Under the pieces are notes generated by a model that made no database searches, was not told where the DNA came from, and saw nothing but the letters and a program-made list of their open reading frames with translations. From assembly GCF_030532715.1 (NCBI RefSeq), contig NZ_JAUNKO010000002.1, positions 412,864 through 476,863 of the forward strand: a stretch of 64,000 nt of DNA, given 5' to 3'. The position numbers and the translations under genes were made by a program. Source of the stretch: Corynebacterium sp. GTDB lineage: Bacteria > Actinomycetota > Actinomycetes > Mycobacteriales > Mycobacteriaceae. Positions 18,007-27,683 of this stretch are shown here, piece by piece; the stretch's first letter is position 1; each line of letters starts with the position of its first letter.

Positions 18007-18678
18007 GTGTTCGATCGGATGTGCGCGGACGCCAGTGGGGAGTGCGGGGGCATTTTGGGCTGGGCGCGTCGCGTCGCGGTGGTGGGGGTATATGTGCAGC
18101 AGACGTGTTGGCCACCAATATTTGCTGAGAATGATTGCGTGTTTCCCACAGGAACGACTTCCGATTCTTCGCATTCCTCATTGTGGCTTTAACTTGTTGT
18201 GTGGAATTCGTCGGGTTTTCCGTCAGATTTGCAGCCGCGAGTTTCTGTGTGCTAAAGCGCGGCAAAGTGGCAGAGTTTCGTCGGGGAATGGTTGGTTGTT
18301 TCCGCTGTAATGTTCCCGTGCGACGTTGGGGGCGTGTTCCGGTCAGTTTCTTTGCTGCCTTTCATGTGAGTGTGGCTGAGAAACGCTGTGCACTGGGGTT
18401 GCGTCCGCGGTGGGGTGGCGAATGCGCGCACTCGGCGGCAGGCCTCCCGCGGTTCGAAAAGTCGTCCACAAAAGTATTTGACACAAATGTCTGAATCTTA
18501 AACTTATTGTGCGGCACTGAATTTGTTGGGCGGGAAAAGGTAGTGTTCTTTGGTTTTCCAGATTTCTGGCATTGGGGCGAGAAGTACCCCTGAATTTGTC
18601 ATATTGGCGCGGCAAATTCCTGAGTTAATCCTAAGAATATTGGATTTTAGTAGCGGATCTCGGATCTATTTGTTTCTA
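18007..18678. other. long intergenic region upstream of the VWA gene
   Basis: About 670 nt. Short open frames here have no recognisable motif or conserved composition. The last 200 nt are AT-rich, with TTGACACAAA near 18478 as a possible -35 element, so the VWA gene probably has a long leader or a remote promoter. I see no RNA gene or repeat. Confidence 0.45.
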
Positions 18679-20700
18679 ATGGATGGTATGAATACGCGAA
18701 CTACGTTTTGGCAACATCTGTTGAAGTCAGGCAGTACTGCTAAACGCTCTGGCCCGATTGCGGCGTTAGGAGCGTGTGTGCTGCTCGGAGCCGGTACCCC
18801 GGTTGTGTGGGCGGTCGATACTGCACAAGCTGAGGAAAAGTATCCCGATACGGCGCTTATCTTGGATGCTTCTGGTTCTATGTGGGCTCCAGATGCTTCC
18901 GGACAGGTCCGCATGGATGCCGCAAAAGAAGCCACTAAGAAATTGGTGGAGCAGCTGCCGGAAGAGCAGAAGGTCGCGCTGCTGACCTACGGTATTGGCA
19001 CCGGCAACAGCGATGCGGAAAAGGAAGCTGGCTGCCAGGACGTGCACACGCTGGTGAAGCTGGGTGGTGCCCGTGGCGATATCACCTCTCAGATCGATGG
19101 TTTGGTCGCGAGTGGCTACACTCCGATCGGCCCGGCGTTGTTGGCTGCGGAAAAGGAACTGGATGGTTCCGGCAAGCGTGAAATCGTGCTGGTCAGTGAC
19201 GGTATTGATACCTGTGCGCCGCCGCAGGTTGCGGATGTGGCCCGGGAAATCCGTGAGCGCTCCGGCGATGACATTGTGATCAACGTGGTTGGTTTCAACG
19301 TCAATGAGGAAGCCCGTAACCAGTTGCAAGAGGTGGCCCAGGTCGGTGGCGGCGTCTACGCGGACGCCAGCGACGCCGATAGCTTGCTGCAAACCCTGTC
19401 GGCGAAGACCGGCAATGGCGGTGACGCCGCTGAGGATGGCAAGTCCACCAGCACGGAAACCACTACCTCGGAATCGTCGACGGATGCTACGACCTCGGAA
19501 AGTGAATCCTCCACCACTGAAAGCACTGGTGCGGCCAGCGAACCGACCTCCGGCGAGACTGCGGAAAACGGTGCAACGGTAGCGCTGGGTGGGCTTGACG
19601 GTGAAAAGCCCGCGCCGGAGGTATATAAAGGTACGATTCCGGCAGTGACGCAAGAAGGCGGCGAGGCAAAGGACCAGGAGCTGAGCTGGACGGTGGACCT
19701 TGAGGAGGGTCAGCAGCTCAACGCCGGTTTCCTCGTGCCTGCCCCGAAGGAAAACACGGTTGCTGGTGGCAGCACCATCACCCTCACCCCGACGTTGACC
19801 AGCGCGGATGGCAAGACCTGCGTGGCTACCGCCACTGAGGCGAAGGTGGACAATGATTTCTCCTTCACCCAGTCCGCGTCGCTGCTGTCCCCGGTGATTG
19901 AAAAGAACGGTGTGTGCAAGCCCGGCAAGTACACCCTGTCGCTTCAGCGTTCCGGTGATCTCGTTGGTGACCAGGAACTTCCCGTGGATGTGTCGTTGTG
20001 GGGTGTGCCGCAGGTTGCGGAAGATAAGATGACCAAGCCGGCCGAGGAGCCCGCCATCGAGGAAATTACCGTTGGTGAGGCCAGCGGTAAGCTGCCCACC
20101 GATATGGATATGGCTGCCGCTCCGAGCGTGAAGGAAGGCACCTACGACGTCGAGCTCGCGCCGGGCGAAACGTATTGGTTCAAGGTTCCGGTGGAGGACG
20201 GCCAGCGCCTGCAGATGCAAATGCAGGCCGAGCCGACCGGCGCGGAAGGCCACAATGTTGGCTGGAAGGTGTTCGGCCCGCTGTACAACCCGATTGAATT
20301 GCACCAGGGCGATAAGGGCAACGTTGCGTTGAACGCGAACGAGGCGACCAATGCCGGTATTGCGACACAGCCGATCCAGTGGTCGAACTTGGCCACCGAA
20401 GGTCCCGCCGCAAATGGCTTCCTCGCTGGTGAGCAGCTGGTGGCGTTGCGTCACACCGCGCCGGAAGGGCAGAACACTCCCGCGAAGTTCCGGTTGGCGT
20501 TGGCAAACACTGGGCAGTCTGCACAGGCACCGGATTTCAAGAACGCCACCGGTGTTGCGGAAACCAAGGCTGATAAGGCTGCGACCAACACCAATAAGAA
20601 TGGTGCGAATGTGTGGTGGCTGTTGCTGCTGCTGTTCACCCTCGTGGGTATCGTTTCGTACGTAGCTGCGCGCAAGAAGTGGGATAACGACGCCGCTTAA
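18679..20700 (+). CDS. secreted, membrane-anchored VWA-domain protein
   Basis: 673 aa. The N-terminus has a basic start and a hydrophobic core (about 27-45) with likely cleavage near AQA (about 51), so it is exported. A von Willebrand A domain follows (about 57-240) with the MIDAS motif DASGS at 63-67, the Thr loop in GYTPIG and an Asp in VSDGIDT. A Ser/Thr/Glu-rich linker (about 255-305) leads to strand-rich domains. A C-terminal TM helix (about 646-665) and a short basic tail anchor it. No LPxTG sorting signal is present. It probably binds an extracellular ligand through a metal; the partner is unknown. ATG 18688 is an alternative start. Confidence 0.8.
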   Translation: MDGMNTRTTFWQHLLKSGSTAKRSGPIAALGACVLLGAGTPVVWAVDTAQAEEKYPDTALILDASGSMWAPDASGQVRMDAAKEATKKLVEQLPEEQKVALLTYGIGTGNSDAEKEAGCQDVHTLVKLGGARGDITSQIDGLVASGYTPIGPALLAAEKELDGSGKREIVLVSDGIDTCAPPQVADVAREIRERSGDDIVINVVGFNVNEEARNQLQEVAQVGGGVYADASDADSLLQTLSAKTGNGGDAAEDGKSTSTETTTSESSTDATTSESESSTTESTGAASEPTSGETAENGATVALGGLDGEKPAPEVYKGTIPAVTQEGGEAKDQELSWTVDLEEGQQLNAGFLVPAPKENTVAGGSTITLTPTLTSADGKTCVATATEAKVDNDFSFTQSASLLSPVIEKNGVCKPGKYTLSLQRSGDLVGDQELPVDVSLWGVPQVAEDKMTKPAEEPAIEEITVGEASGKLPTDMDMAAAPSVKEGTYDVELAPGETYWFKVPVEDGQRLQMQMQAEPTGAEGHNVGWKVFGPLYNPIELHQGDKGNVALNANEATNAGIATQPIQWSNLATEGPAANGFLAGEQLVALRHTAPEGQNTPAKFRLALANTGQSAQAPDFKNATGVAETKADKAATNTNKNGANVWWLLLLLFTLVGIVSYVAARKKWDNDAA

Positions 20701-20717
20701 CCAGCAGTTATTGTGAC

Positions 20718-20759
20718 GCTTCAGGCCGGCGTTCGCCGGTCTTGTGGCGTGCCTGAAGC
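20718..20759 (+). terminator. terminator after the VWA gene
   Basis: GCTTCAGGC (20718-20726) pairs with GCCTGAAGC (20751-20759), and CCGGC/GCCGG with a GTTC loop is nested at 20726-20739. There is no long T run. Confidence 0.5.
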
Positions 20760-20807
20760 CGGGTTCGATTGGGTGGGGCTGAAGGTAGCTTCGCCGCAGG
20801 CAGTCGG

Positions 20808-20821
20808 TATAGTTTGTCGGT
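20808..20821 (+). promoter_or_regulatory. -10 box of gatB
   Basis: TATAGT at 20808-20813 ends 8 nt before ATG 20822, consistent with a leaderless mRNA. Confidence 0.5.
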
Positions 20822-22327
20822 ATGACTGCAGCGTTTGTTGACCTGATGGATTATGACGAGGTCCTAGAAAAGTTCGACCCAGTAATGGGCATGGAAGTGC
20901 ACGTTGAGCTGGCCACAGAAACGAAAATGTTTTCTGCCAGTTCGGCGCATTTCGGTGCGGAGCCGAACTCAAACGTCGATCCGGTAAGCCTTGGCCTGCC
21001 GGGTGCGCTGCCGGTAGTCAATGCGAAGGGTGTGGAATGGGCGATTAAAATCGGCTTGGCGTTGAATTGCTCCATTGCGGAGTCTTCGCGCTTTGCCCGG
21101 AAGAATTACTTCTATCCGGATCAGCCGAAAAACTATCAGATTTCCCAGTACGACGAGCCTATCGCCTATGACGGCCACCTTGATGTTGTGCTTGATGATG
21201 GCACAGTGTGGCGCGTGGACATTGAGCGAGCGCACATGGAGGAGGACACCGGCAAGCTCACCCACTTGGGTGGCGCCGATGGCCGCATCCACGGTGCGCA
21301 TAGTTCCCTCGTGGACTGCAACCGCGCTGGTGTGCCACTGATTGAGATTGTGACCAAACCGATCGAGGGCGCTGGGGAGCGGGCGCCTGAGGTTGCGCGC
21401 GCCTACGTGAGTGCGCTGCGCGATTTGGTTAAGGCGCTGGGTGTTTCTGATGCCCGCATGGATCAGGGTTCCATGCGGGTGGATTCCAACGTGTCGTTGC
21501 GGCGCAAGGGGGCGACTGAGTACGGCACGCGCACGGAAACGAAGAACATTAACTCGTTGCGTTCCGTGGAGCAGGCGGTGCGTTTTGAAATGCAGCGCCA
21601 GGCCCAGGTGCTGGAAACCGGTGGGGAAATTATTCAGGAGACCCGCCACTATCAGGAAACCGACGGCACGACTACGGCTGGCCGTGTGAAGGAAACCGCA
21701 GAGGATTACCGTTACTTCAATGATCCTGACCTGCCGCCGGTGATTGCGCCGCGGGAGTGGGTGGAGGAAATCCGCGCGACGCTGCCGGAGCTGCCCTGGA
21801 TCCGTAAGGCCCGCATACAGCAGGAGTGGGGATTGTCCGATGCGGAGATGCGTGACCTTGTCAACGCGGGTGCCTTGGAATTGATCATTCAAACCGTGGA
21901 GGCTGGCACGACTGCGGGGGAGGCGCGTTCGTGGTGGGTGTCTTACTTGGCGCAGCAGGCGAACCAGGCGGGCGTGGAGTTGGTTGACTTGAAGATTACG
22001 CCTGCTCAGGTGGCTCGCGTGGTGGCGTTGGTACATGAAGGTAAGCTGACCAACAAGTTGGCCCGCCAGGCTGTTGACGGTGTGCTTGCCGGCGAAGGCG
22101 ACGTCGATGAGGTGGTGGCCTCCCGCGGCCTCGAAGTGGTGCGTGATGATGGTGCGATTGAACGCGCCGTGGATGAGGCGTTGGCCGCCAATCCGGACAT
22201 TGTGGAGAAGTACCGGGCCGGGAACAAAAAGGTTGTTGGCGCGATCGTTGGTGCTGTTATGAAGGCCACGCGCGGCAAGGCGGACCCCGCCTTGGTGAAC
22301 AAGCTGATCGCCGAGAAGTGCGGCTGA
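20822..22327 (+). CDS. gatB: Asp/Glu-tRNA(Asn/Gln) amidotransferase subunit B
   Basis: 501 aa, the usual GatB length. GatCAB converts Glu-tRNA(Gln) to Gln-tRNA(Gln), and Asp-tRNA(Asn) where relevant; GatB binds the misacylated tRNA and carries the kinase step. Visible signatures: [57 protein letters not shown] and [16 protein letters not shown]. The C-terminal YqeY-like helical domain ends in [14 protein letters not shown]. gatA and gatC are not in the window. It works with gltX and the tRNA-Gln at the far end. Confidence 0.97.
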   Translation: MTAAFVDLMDYDEVLEKFDPVMGMEVHVELATETKMFSASSAHFGAEPNSNVDPVSLGLPGALPVVNAKGVEWAIKIGLALNCSIAESSRFARKNYFYPDQPKNYQISQYDEPIAYDGHLDVVLDDGTVWRVDIERAHMEEDTGKLTHLGGADGRIHGAHSSLVDCNRAGVPLIEIVTKPIEGAGERAPEVARAYVSALRDLVKALGVSDARMDQGSMRVDSNVSLRRKGATEYGTRTETKNINSLRSVEQAVRFEMQRQAQVLETGGEIIQETRHYQETDGTTTAGRVKETAEDYRYFNDPDLPPVIAPREWVEEIRATLPELPWIRKARIQQEWGLSDAEMRDLVNAGALELIIQTVEAGTTAGEARSWWVSYLAQQANQAGVELVDLKITPAQVARVVALVHEGKLTNKLARQAVDGVLAGEGDVDEVVASRGLEVVRDDGAIERAVDEALAANPDIVEKYRAGNKKVVGAIVGAVMKATRGKADPALVNKLIAEKCG

Positions 22328-22373
22328 TCGTTGGCGTGGTGCCGCCACACCGCTGTGGCGGATTGTGGACGCT

Positions 22374-23090
22374 TTAGTGCAGGATGAGCCGGCAGGCGAT
22401 GAGCACCATGATCACCCCAATGGCGGCGTTGACGATGCTGTTGATGCGTGGGTTGGACAGCGGCTTGGCCAGTTTTGCTGCGCTGTAGCCCAAGGTTGGG
22501 AACCATGCGGCGCTGGCGGCGATGGCGCCGCCAGCGAACCACCAGCGTCCAACTTCGCCATGTTGGTTGGCCAGGTTGCCGAGCATAACGAGTGCGTCGA
22601 GGTAGGCGGCGGGGTTGAGCCAGGTCATGGCCGCGGCCGCCAGTGCGGGTTGCACCCAGGTGTGGCGTTTCGTGGCCGGTACGCTGCGGGTGCGGTGCAC
22701 GACCGCCACGCTGCTGCCGGTTGCGCCGGGGGCAGGTTGGTGTTCGCTGGTATCTGACGTTGCTGCGGGTGGGGCGGTCTCCGCGTCGGGTTGTGCCCCG
22801 AGTGTGGTGGTGGGCCGCCAAGCGTCGCGGAAGCAGGTGTAGGCAAAGTAGAGCAGGTAGCAGAACCCGAACCATTTCAGCGCGGTGAGGACGATGGGTG
22901 CATGCCCTACGATCACGCCAACGCCCGCGGTGCCGCCAAGGATGAGCAGGATGTCAGAAAGTAAGCATGTGATGATGGCAGCGGTGACGCCGACGCGTGC
23001 GATCCCCTGGCGCAGCAGGAAAGCGTTTTGCGGTCCGATGGCGATGATGAGGGACAAGCCCACGAAGAAACCGTTGATCATGATGCTCAT
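22374..23090 (-). CDS. lysE: LysE/ArgO-family basic amino acid exporter
   Basis: 238 aa, six hydrophobic spans. The family signature IGPQNAFLLRQGI is at the N-terminus and LNPAAYLDALVMLG in the second half. Members export lysine or arginine. The central loop is longer than usual and rich in Pro, Ala and Thr. ATG 23090 is chosen to match the family N-terminus; GTG at 23108 or 23111 would add six or seven residues. It is divergent from a LysG-type regulator, the arrangement known in Corynebacterium glutamicum, where LysG activates lysE when basic amino acids accumulate. Confidence 0.88.
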   Translation of the reverse strand: MSIMINGFFVGLSLIIAIGPQNAFLLRQGIARVGVTAAIITCLLSDILLILGGTAGVGVIVGHAPIVLTALKWFGFCYLLYFAYTCFRDAWRPTTTLGAQPDAETAPPAATSDTSEHQPAPGATGSSVAVVHRTRSVPATKRHTWVQPALAAAAMTWLNPAAYLDALVMLGNLANQHGEVGRWWFAGGAIAASAAWFPTLGYSAAKLAKPLSNPRINSIVNAAIGVIMVLIACRLILH

Positions 23091-23161
23091 GGCAGCATTG
23101 TCGAACACCACCTAGGGTTAAGAAAAATTAATTGAATTGAACTTGCGTTAGAATTGCTTAC
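23091..23161. promoter_or_regulatory. lysE-lysG divergent control region
   Basis: 71 AT-rich nt between divergent starts. On the plus strand TAGAAT (23149-23154) lies 7 nt before the lysG ATG. The stretch TTAATTGAATTGAA is a plausible place for LysR-type contacts; the operator itself cannot be delimited. Confidence 0.5.
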
Positions 23162-24031
23162 ATGAACTTGAAACACCTGGCTACGCTGCTCGCCGTCCTT
23201 GATGAAGGCAGCTTCGAAGCCGCAGCCGATGTGCTCTTGGTAACCCCCTCCGCAGTCAGCCAACGGATTAAAGCATTGGAGGCGCAAGTCGGCCGGGTGT
23301 TGGTGCGTCGCACCGTGCCAGCCTCGGCAACGGAGGCGGGTGAAGTGTTGGCCCAAGCGGCGCGCAGAATGGCACTGCTGCAAGCGGAAACCGACGCGCA
23401 AATGCGGGGCCGGATCGCCCGCGTGCCGCTGAGCATCGCGATCAATGCAGATTCCTTGGCCACGTGGTTTCGGCCGGTGTTTGGGGTGGTTGCTGGTTGG
23501 GGTGGGGCGTCGTTGCGCCTGTGGGTAGAGGACGAGTCACAGTCGTTGCAGCTGCTGCGGCGTGGGGATTGCCTCGGTGCGGTTACCCGGGAATCCAAGC
23601 CGGTGTCTGGGTGCGATGTCGAACCGCTTGGCGTGATGCGTTATCGAGCGGTGGCGGCGCCCCACTTGCGCGACGAATACACCAACGGTGGGGCGTTGGA
23701 TTGGGCGGCCATGCCCGTGTTGCGCTATGGGCGCCACGATAAAATCCAGGGTCAGGATTTGTTCGGTCGGGTATCCGAACTCCCGTCCCAACGCCGGATT
23801 TCGCAGATTCCGTCATCGGAGGGATTCTTGGAAGCGGCCCGCGCGGGCCTCGGATGGGCCCTGGTGCCGGATATTCAATCGCGGCCATTATTGGAATCAG
23901 GTGAGCTAGTCCTCTTAGATGACCGTGTGTCCGATGTGGAATTGTTTTGGCAACACTGGCGTCTGGAATCACCCCTGCTTATGCGACTTTCGGATGCGGT
24001 GGTGGAGGCTGCGGGGGCGGCGCTGGGCTGA
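23162..24031 (+). CDS. lysG: LysR-family regulator (LysG/ArgP type)
   Basis: 289 aa, standard LysR length. The N-terminal winged helix is MNLKHLATLLAVLDEGSFEA through VTPSAVSQRIKALEAQVG; the effector-binding domain follows from about residue 90. Its divergence from lysE and the ArgP-like HTH sequence support a role as the basic-amino-acid-responsive activator of that exporter. A -10 box 7 nt upstream implies a leaderless transcript. Confidence 0.9.
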   Translation: MNLKHLATLLAVLDEGSFEAAADVLLVTPSAVSQRIKALEAQVGRVLVRRTVPASATEAGEVLAQAARRMALLQAETDAQMRGRIARVPLSIAINADSLATWFRPVFGVVAGWGGASLRLWVEDESQSLQLLRRGDCLGAVTRESKPVSGCDVEPLGVMRYRAVAAPHLRDEYTNGGALDWAAMPVLRYGRHDKIQGQDLFGRVSELPSQRRISQIPSSEGFLEAARAGLGWALVPDIQSRPLLESGELVLLDDRVSDVELFWQHWRLESPLLMRLSDAVVEAAGAALG

Positions 24032-24105
24032 TTTCCTGCGTGTTTACGCCACGCCGAACAGAAATCTCACCCACGAACAGTGCGAACTCGCATACCCTGA
24101 CAGGT

Positions 24106-25296
24106 ATGAGCGACAACACTCGTGAACCTGAAAATTCCGCGAATGAGGACGTAGGCGTTCCTACCGCGCGCAAAGAAGGCGACGTTTATGCTCGGGCGGG
24201 CCGGGTGGCACCCCAGCAAATCCCGGCGTCGGCACCCCAGGCGCAAGCCGAGTCGGGCGAGGCAAAACCGACACCATTTTCGGAGCAGGAGCCGACCGTT
24301 ACCTTTAGCCCGCAGGAGGATTTCGATGACCACGTCGACGTTCCTGTCGCCCCTTCCAGTGGTGTGAAATCATCAACCGTGCCCCCGCACCCCTCGGACG
24401 CCCCCACCACCGTGTTTGAGCCACAATCGGCGGAACCCACTCGCATCCCCACCCGGGACCAAGACGGTCGCGGCGGGGACAATGCGCGCGTGGATAATCC
24501 CAGCGGGGAGCCGACCGTAATGTTTGACTCGCCCGGCCGGGCACAACAGTCCCCGTTTAGTTTGCGGGAGCCGGGGGAGCAGCCGCAGGATGTTCCAGAT
24601 CAACCAGTGGGTTATCGTTCCACCGCCGAGCACACGACCGCCCTGCCGCCGTACCAGCCGAACCAAGCGGAGGAGCCGTACCTGGGGGCTGCCAGCCAGC
24701 AGGAAACCTCCGCGCCCGTTGCCGTGTCGGACCCAACGGCAGCGCCTGCGGCGTCGGTGGAGGCCGCCGCGGTGGATGCCCGCCGCGGCACCATCGACTT
24801 CGGAATTTTTATCATTCGCTTCTTCTTCGGGGCACTGCTGGTGCTGGCCTCTGTGAAAACGTTTTTCCAGCTCGGCGGGGACACCGGACTCGCCGGTCTG
24901 GAGGCGGAGTACGCGAATTATCTGCAACCTGGCATTCTTGCGGTGGCGATCCCCGCCATGCTGCTCACCGCCGGGGTGTTTTTGCTACTAGGGTTGGTCA
25001 CCCCGCTGGCGGCGGCGCTGGCCACGGTGGGTACCACCTTTGAGGCCCTCCACGTCATGGACACTGACGGTGAGGCTTTCGATCCGTTGCGCCTTGGCGA
25101 TAACGTGTGGTTGGCCATTTTGCTGGTAGTGCTGGCCGTCGGGCTGCAATTTACCGGCCCGGGCCGCATTTCCCTCGATTTCGGCCGCTCGTGGGCGCGC
25201 CGCCCCCTCATTAGCTCCTGGGTGTTCGTGGTGCTCAGCGTCGCGGGCGCCGGCGCCTTGTGGTGGTTTGGCGCCGGGGTCAACCCGTTCAACTAG
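24106..25296 (+). CDS. DoxX-like membrane protein with long disordered N-terminus
   Basis: 396 aa. ATG 24106 is preceded by TACCCT (24093-24098) at 7 nt. Residues 1-220 are low-complexity, rich in Pro, Glu, Ser and Thr and probably cytoplasmic and disordered. Residues about 228-390 form a four-to-five-helix DoxX-like membrane domain (FGIFIIRFFFGALLVLASVK). The DoxX superfamily has redox-related roles in some bacteria, but none can be assigned here. It ends 1 nt from the convergent ilvD stop. Confidence 0.75.
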   Translation: MSDNTREPENSANEDVGVPTARKEGDVYARAGRVAPQQIPASAPQAQAESGEAKPTPFSEQEPTVTFSPQEDFDDHVDVPVAPSSGVKSSTVPPHPSDAPTTVFEPQSAEPTRIPTRDQDGRGGDNARVDNPSGEPTVMFDSPGRAQQSPFSLREPGEQPQDVPDQPVGYRSTAEHTTALPPYQPNQAEEPYLGAASQQETSAPVAVSDPTAAPAASVEAAAVDARRGTIDFGIFIIRFFFGALLVLASVKTFFQLGGDTGLAGLEAEYANYLQPGILAVAIPAMLLTAGVFLLLGLVTPLAAALATVGTTFEALHVMDTDGEAFDPLRLGDNVWLAILLVVLAVGLQFTGPGRISLDFGRSWARRPLISSWVFVVLSVAGAGALWWFGAGVNPFN

Positions 25297-25297
25297 C

Positions 25298-27136
25298 CTA
25301 GATTTTGCGCACCGCGCCTTTGTCCGCGGAGGTCGCCATCGCCGCGTAGGCCCGCAGCGCCTTCGAGACTAACCGGTCGCGCTCGCGCGGTTGCCACGGG
25401 TTGTCGCGCGCCTCCATGCGTTCGCGGCGGGCGGCAAGCTCGTCCTCGTCGAGCGCGACGGAAAGCTCGCGGGTGTGCACGTTTATGGTGATTACGTCGC
25501 CGTCTTCGATCAAGCCGATGACGCCGCCGTGTGCCGCCTCGGGGGAGACGTGCCCGATGGACAGTCCGGAGGAGCCGCCGGAGAATCGGCCGTCGGTGAC
25601 CAGCGCGCATTTGGTGCCCAACCCGGCGCCCTTCAAAAACGCCGTCGGGTGCAGCATTTCCTGCATGCCGGGCCCGCCGGAGGGGCCTTCGTAGCGCACC
25701 ACCAGCACCTCACCCGGTTGGATTTTACGGGTGAGAATCACGGAGACGGCTTCTTCTTGGCTCTCCACTACCCGCGCGGGGCCGGTGAACTCCCAATAGG
25801 CTTCATCAATGCCAGCGGCTTTAATGATGGCGCCGTCTTGGGCGAGGTTTCCGCGCAATACGGCGAGCCCGCCGTCGGTGGTGTAAGCGTGGGCGACGTC
25901 GCGGATGCAGCCGCCCGCGGCGTCGGTATCCAGCGCGTCCCACCGGTTGCTCGTGGAGAACGCTTCCGTGGTGCGCGCGCCGCCGGGGGCCGCGTGGAAC
26001 AATTCCACCGCCTCGTCGGTTGCGGTTCCGCTGCGAATGTCCCAATCCGCCAACCATTGTTCCAAGGTGTTTGAGTGCACGGCGTGCACGTCGGTGTGTA
26101 GCAGGCCGCCGCGGTACAACTCGCCGAGGATGGCGGGAATGCCGCCCGCTCGGTGCACATCCTCCATGTGGTAGTCGGAGTTGGGGGACACCTTGGACAG
26201 GCAACCAACCTTGCGGGACAGGGCGTCGATATCCTCGAGGGTGAAGTCCACCTCGCCTTCCTGCGCGGCGGCGAGAATGTGCAGCACTGTGTTGGTGGAA
26301 CCGCCCATCGCCATGTCGAGGGCCATGGCGTTATCAAACGCGGCGCGCGTGGCAATATTGCGCGGCAGCACGGACTCGTCGCCTTCGCCATAGTAGCGGC
26401 GGCACAATTCCACTATGAGGGAACCGGCGCGCTCAAACAATGCGCGGCGGGCGGTGTGGGTGGCCAGGGTGGAACCATTACCCGGTAGCGATAGCCCCAG
26501 CGCCTCAGTGAGGCAGTTCATGGAATTGGCGGTAAACATGCCGGAGCAGGAGCCGCAGGTGGGGCAGGCGGACCGCTCCACGGAGTCGAGCCCAGCGTCG
26601 GAAACCGCCTCCGACGCGGACGCGGAAATCGCGGTGACCAGGTCAGTCGGCGCGTGTGCGACGCCGTCCACGACGACCGCTTTGCCGGCCTCCATCGGCC
26701 CGCCGGAGACGAACACCACGGGGATGTTTAACCGCAGCGCCGCGTTGAGCATGCCGGGGGTGATTTTGTCGCAATTGGAAATGCATACGATGGCGTCGGC
26801 GGTGTGCGCGTTGACCATATATTCCACGGAATCGGCAATGATTTCGCGGCTGGGTAGGGAGTACAGCATGCCGCCGTGCCCCATGGCAATGCCGTCATCC
26901 ACGGCGATGGTGTTAAATTCCTTCGCCACGCCGCCCGCGGCCTCAACCGCCTGTGCGACGATTTTGCCCACGTCGCGGAGGTGCACGTGCCCGGGCACGA
27001 ACTGTGTAAACGAATTGGCGATGGCGATGATCGGCTTGCCGAAATCATTGTCGGTCATGCCGGTTGCGCGCCACAACGCGCGGGCGCCTGCGGCATTGCG
27101 GCCCACCGTGGTGACCTTGGAACGAAGAGGGATCAT
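25298..27136 (-). CDS. ilvD: dihydroxy-acid dehydratase
   Basis: 612 aa. It dehydrates 2,3-dihydroxy-isovalerate and -methylvalerate to the 2-keto acids of valine and isoleucine synthesis. Fe-S ligand cysteines are visible in [12 protein letters not shown] and [18 protein letters not shown], and the C-terminal catalytic [14 protein letters not shown] is intact. It is transcribed away from the ilvB operon, so expression is independent of that attenuator. A gene for a PH-domain protein lies 39 nt upstream on the same strand. Confidence 0.97.
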   Translation of the reverse strand: MIPLRSKVTTVGRNAAGARALWRATGMTDNDFGKPIIAIANSFTQFVPGHVHLRDVGKIVAQAVEAAGGVAKEFNTIAVDDGIAMGHGGMLYSLPSREIIADSVEYMVNAHTADAIVCISNCDKITPGMLNAALRLNIPVVFVSGGPMEAGKAVVVDGVAHAPTDLVTAISASASEAVSDAGLDSVERSACPTCGSCSGMFTANSMNCLTEALGLSLPGNGSTLATHTARRALFERAGSLIVELCRRYYGEGDESVLPRNIATRAAFDNAMALDMAMGGSTNTVLHILAAAQEGEVDFTLEDIDALSRKVGCLSKVSPNSDYHMEDVHRAGGIPAILGELYRGGLLHTDVHAVHSNTLEQWLADWDIRSGTATDEAVELFHAAPGGARTTEAFSTSNRWDALDTDAAGGCIRDVAHAYTTDGGLAVLRGNLAQDGAIIKAAGIDEAYWEFTGPARVVESQEEAVSVILTRKIQPGEVLVVRYEGPSGGPGMQEMLHPTAFLKGAGLGTKCALVTDGRFSGGSSGLSIGHVSPEAAHGGVIGLIEDGDVITINVHTRELSVALDEDELAARRERMEARDNPWQPRERDRLVSKALRAYAAMATSADKGAVRKI

Positions 27137-27175
27137 GGGTTTGGCGCTTTCAAAAACAGGATTGGTTTGGGCTTG

Positions 27176-27652
27176 TCAGTCGGTGGTTTCGGCGGGGGTG
27201 TCCTCGCGGGGTTGAAGGACTTGCCTGCCGTCGCGGTGAATCACCACCACTTTGTCATGGGTGGCTTCACGCCCAGCGGTCAGCGCGTCGGGGATGCGGC
27301 CGCGCGACGCCAGCGAAAGGTTGGGTAATGAGTTAAACGACACTGCAGGAAGGGTAATGCTTTCCCCATCCACCGTGCGCGCGTAACAGCGGGCCTTTTC
27401 AAACCCGATGCCGGCGAACGAATCCCAGGAAATAGAGCGTGGCTTTGCAAAGGCGTAGCGCACATGTATTCCGTGGTCGTCCACCGTGGTGCTGGTGCGC
27501 AGCACCCACAGCACAAACACCAGTGGAAGCACCGGTAGCCAGAACAAGTACTCGGGTTTCGCGCCGAGTACCAGCAGGCAGATAAGGAAAAGCACCCCTG
27601 CGGCCAGCAGGTGGGTTCGCTCCGGACGGAACGTCTGCGACTTCGAACTCAT
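27176..27652 (-). CDS. PH-domain membrane protein, CFP-6-like
   Basis: 158 aa. Two close hydrophobic segments (about 15-30 and 37-50) are followed by a PH-like domain with TTVDDHGIHVRYAFAKPRSISWDSFAGI. It matches the family of mycobacterial low-molecular-weight antigen CFP-6, which also lies near ilvB-ilvN-ilvC. TACAAT sits 7 nt before the ATG (27660-27665), indicating a leaderless start. The frame remains open far upstream, but that part is antisense-like to the neighbouring tail-coding sequence. Function unknown. Confidence 0.78.
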   Translation of the reverse strand: MSSKSQTFRPERTHLLAAGVLFLICLLVLGAKPEYLFWLPVLPLVFVLWVLRTSTTVDDHGIHVRYAFAKPRSISWDSFAGIGFEKARCYARTVDGESITLPAVSFNSLPNLSLASRGRIPDALTAGREATHDKVVVIHRDGRQVLQPREDTPAETTD

Positions 27653-27683
27653 GTGGCCTATTGTAGGGGTGCGGGGTGGCGGC

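Noticed and set aside
18135-18494. Open frame of about 119 codons in the region before the VWA gene
   Set aside because: No ribosome binding site, no recognisable motif, and composition unlike the neighbouring genes.
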